From Candidatus Stahliibacteriota bacterium (GTDB taxonomy: Bacteria > Hydrothermota > Tepidihabitantia > SM23-42): DNA of 6,641 nt. Of the stretch, positions 6,325-6,641 are shown piece by piece. A program made the position numbers and the translations under genes. The DNA lies in NCBI GenBank assembly GCA_004376785.1, contig SOIY01000305.1:1-6641 (forward strand), read 5' to 3'. The notes beneath the pieces were generated by a model. The model saw only the letters and a program-made list of their open reading frames with translations, was not told where the DNA came from and did not search any database. Position 1 is the stretch's first letter. Each line of letters opens with the position of its first letter.

Positions 6325-6396
6325 ATGAAAAAAGTCCAGGTTCTCAAAACAAGTATGGCAGTTACGCTTTTGCTTTTTGCCTTCATGTTTAGATAA
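6325..6396 (+). CDS. Small hydrophobic peptide, 23 residues
   Basis: ATG (6325) to TAA (6394-6396) encodes MKKVQVLKTSMAVTLLLFAF plus MFR. It has the layout of a signal peptide or a single membrane-spanning peptide: three lysines in the first eight residues, then a hydrophobic stretch from about 11 to 22. It is supported by AGAAGG (6314-6319), a good Shine-Dalgarno five bases before the ATG, and by its own consensus promoter. It could be a real small membrane protein, a leader peptide, a hydrophobic toxin of the type I kind, or the leftover signal sequence of a gene lost after codon 23. Nothing protein-like continues in the other frames downstream. It lies between the receptor and rnpB on the same strand. 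Function is unknown. Confidence 0.5.
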   Translation: MKKVQVLKTSMAVTLLLFAFMFR

Positions 6397-6417
6397 ATAA
6401 AATTACAAATATTATTG

Positions 6418-6446
6418 CCTGAGCGCGATTTTCAGGAAACTGCTTT
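6418..6446 (+). terminator. Small hairpin with distant T-run before rnpB, weak terminator candidate
   Basis: CCTGA (6418-6422) pairs with TCAGG (6432-6436) around a 9-base loop. The TTTT at 6443-6446 is six bases beyond the stem, too far for a typical intrinsic terminator. It sits between the small ORF and the rnpB promoter, where a transcript end is expected. Confidence 0.3.
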
Positions 6447-6451
6447 TATAA

Positions 6452-6480
6452 TTGACACAGCAAAGTTTCTTGCGTATAAT
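6452..6480 (+). promoter_or_regulatory. Consensus sigma70-type promoter of rnpB
   Basis: Both boxes match the consensus completely: TTGACA (6452-6457) and TATAAT (6475-6480), with the optimal 17-base spacing. The predicted start is at 6486-6488, where the RNase P RNA is expected to begin. A strong promoter suits a highly expressed stable RNA. Confidence 0.9.
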
Positions 6481-6486
6481 TGAATT

Positions 6487-6641
6487 GTGGGGTAGCTGGA
6501 TAGCCGCGCCAATTGTAATTGCACCATTTATGGTGCATAAAGGAATTTGGTGAGGAAAGTCCGGGCTTCAAAGGGTAGGATGTTTCCTAACGGGAAGGTT
6601 CGGTAAAACGGACGGAAAGTGCCACAGAAAACATACCGCCC
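6487..6641 (+). ncRNA. rnpB: RNase P RNA, bacterial type A, 5' part only
   Basis: This is the catalytic RNA that removes 5' leaders from precursor tRNAs. The universally conserved first core segment GAGGAAAGTCCGGGCT (6552-6567, the 5' strand of P4) is present, followed by AGGGTAGGATG (6571-6582 region). The P8 hairpin is TTTCC (6583-6587)/GGGAA (6592-6596), and then come ACGGACGGAAAGTGCCACAG (6608-6627) and the AAAACATACCGCC stretch (6628-6640) of the second core segment. P3 is seen as the near-perfect hairpin GCACCAT (6521-6527)/ATGGTGC (6530-6536). The RNA runs off the window, so the specificity-domain remainder, the P1 3' strand and the P4 3' strand are missing. The 5' end is placed from the promoter and is accurate to a few bases. 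Confidence 0.96.

Noticed and set aside
6111..6386. A 91-codon minus-strand frame with a hydrophobic stretch
   Set aside because: It overlaps the 3' end of btuB and the plus-strand promoter and small ORF in antisense; its composition (Phe, Leu, Ile, Lys, Tyr) is what AT-rich noncoding DNA gives.
6487..6641. Possible tmRNA or other stable RNA instead of RNase P RNA
   Set aside because: The conserved GAGGAAAGTCCGGGCT and the GTGCCACAGAAAACATACCGCC segment, at the right distance, are specific to RNase P RNA.

Overview
The window looks like chromosomal DNA from a Gram-negative (diderm), AT-rich bacterium. An outer-membrane TonB-dependent receptor shows the diderm envelope. The RNase P RNA at the right edge has the bacterial type A conserved core. 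Short signal peptides, near-consensus promoters and an EndoQ-type repair nuclease would suit a deep-branching uncultivated lineage (WOR-3/Stahlbacteria or similar). That placement is a guess; the sequence here does not fix it.

Left part (11-3466, plus strand): a near-consensus promoter lies directly against the ATG of a complete IMP dehydrogenase gene (guaB), which therefore looks leaderless. Two genes follow with overlapping ends, a class I SAM-dependent methyltransferase (20-base overlap) and a PHP-domain/zinc-finger protein of the endonuclease Q type (4-base ATGA overlap). The three are very probably one operon. The link between guaB and EndoQ is suggestive: EndoQ-family enzymes nick DNA at deaminated bases including deoxyinosine, and GuaB consumes IMP, the inosine nucleotide. 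The EndoQ ends in QLGLF, which matches the bacterial sliding-clamp-binding motif.

Middle (3478-4143): a minus-strand ORF of about 134 codons, unrecognised and with no convincing start, converges on the operon. It is divergent from a complete cobalamin-riboswitch transcription unit. A consensus promoter starts the RNA exactly at the P1 stem of the aptamer. A short hairpin between aptamer and gene can mask the Shine-Dalgarno sequence, which suggests translational control.

Right part (4144-6641, plus strand): the riboswitch controls a BtuB-like TonB-dependent receptor of 663 residues. Beyond it lies a roughly 190-base gap holding another consensus promoter and a structured leader, then a 23-codon small ORF encoding a hydrophobic peptide with a good ribosome-binding site. 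A fourth plus-strand consensus promoter then drives rnpB, which is cut by the window end.

I see no CRISPR array, insertion sequence, tRNA or phage module. The least explained items are the EndoQ/guaB pairing with its clamp motif, the 23-codon ORF with its own promoter, and the start of the minus-strand ORF.
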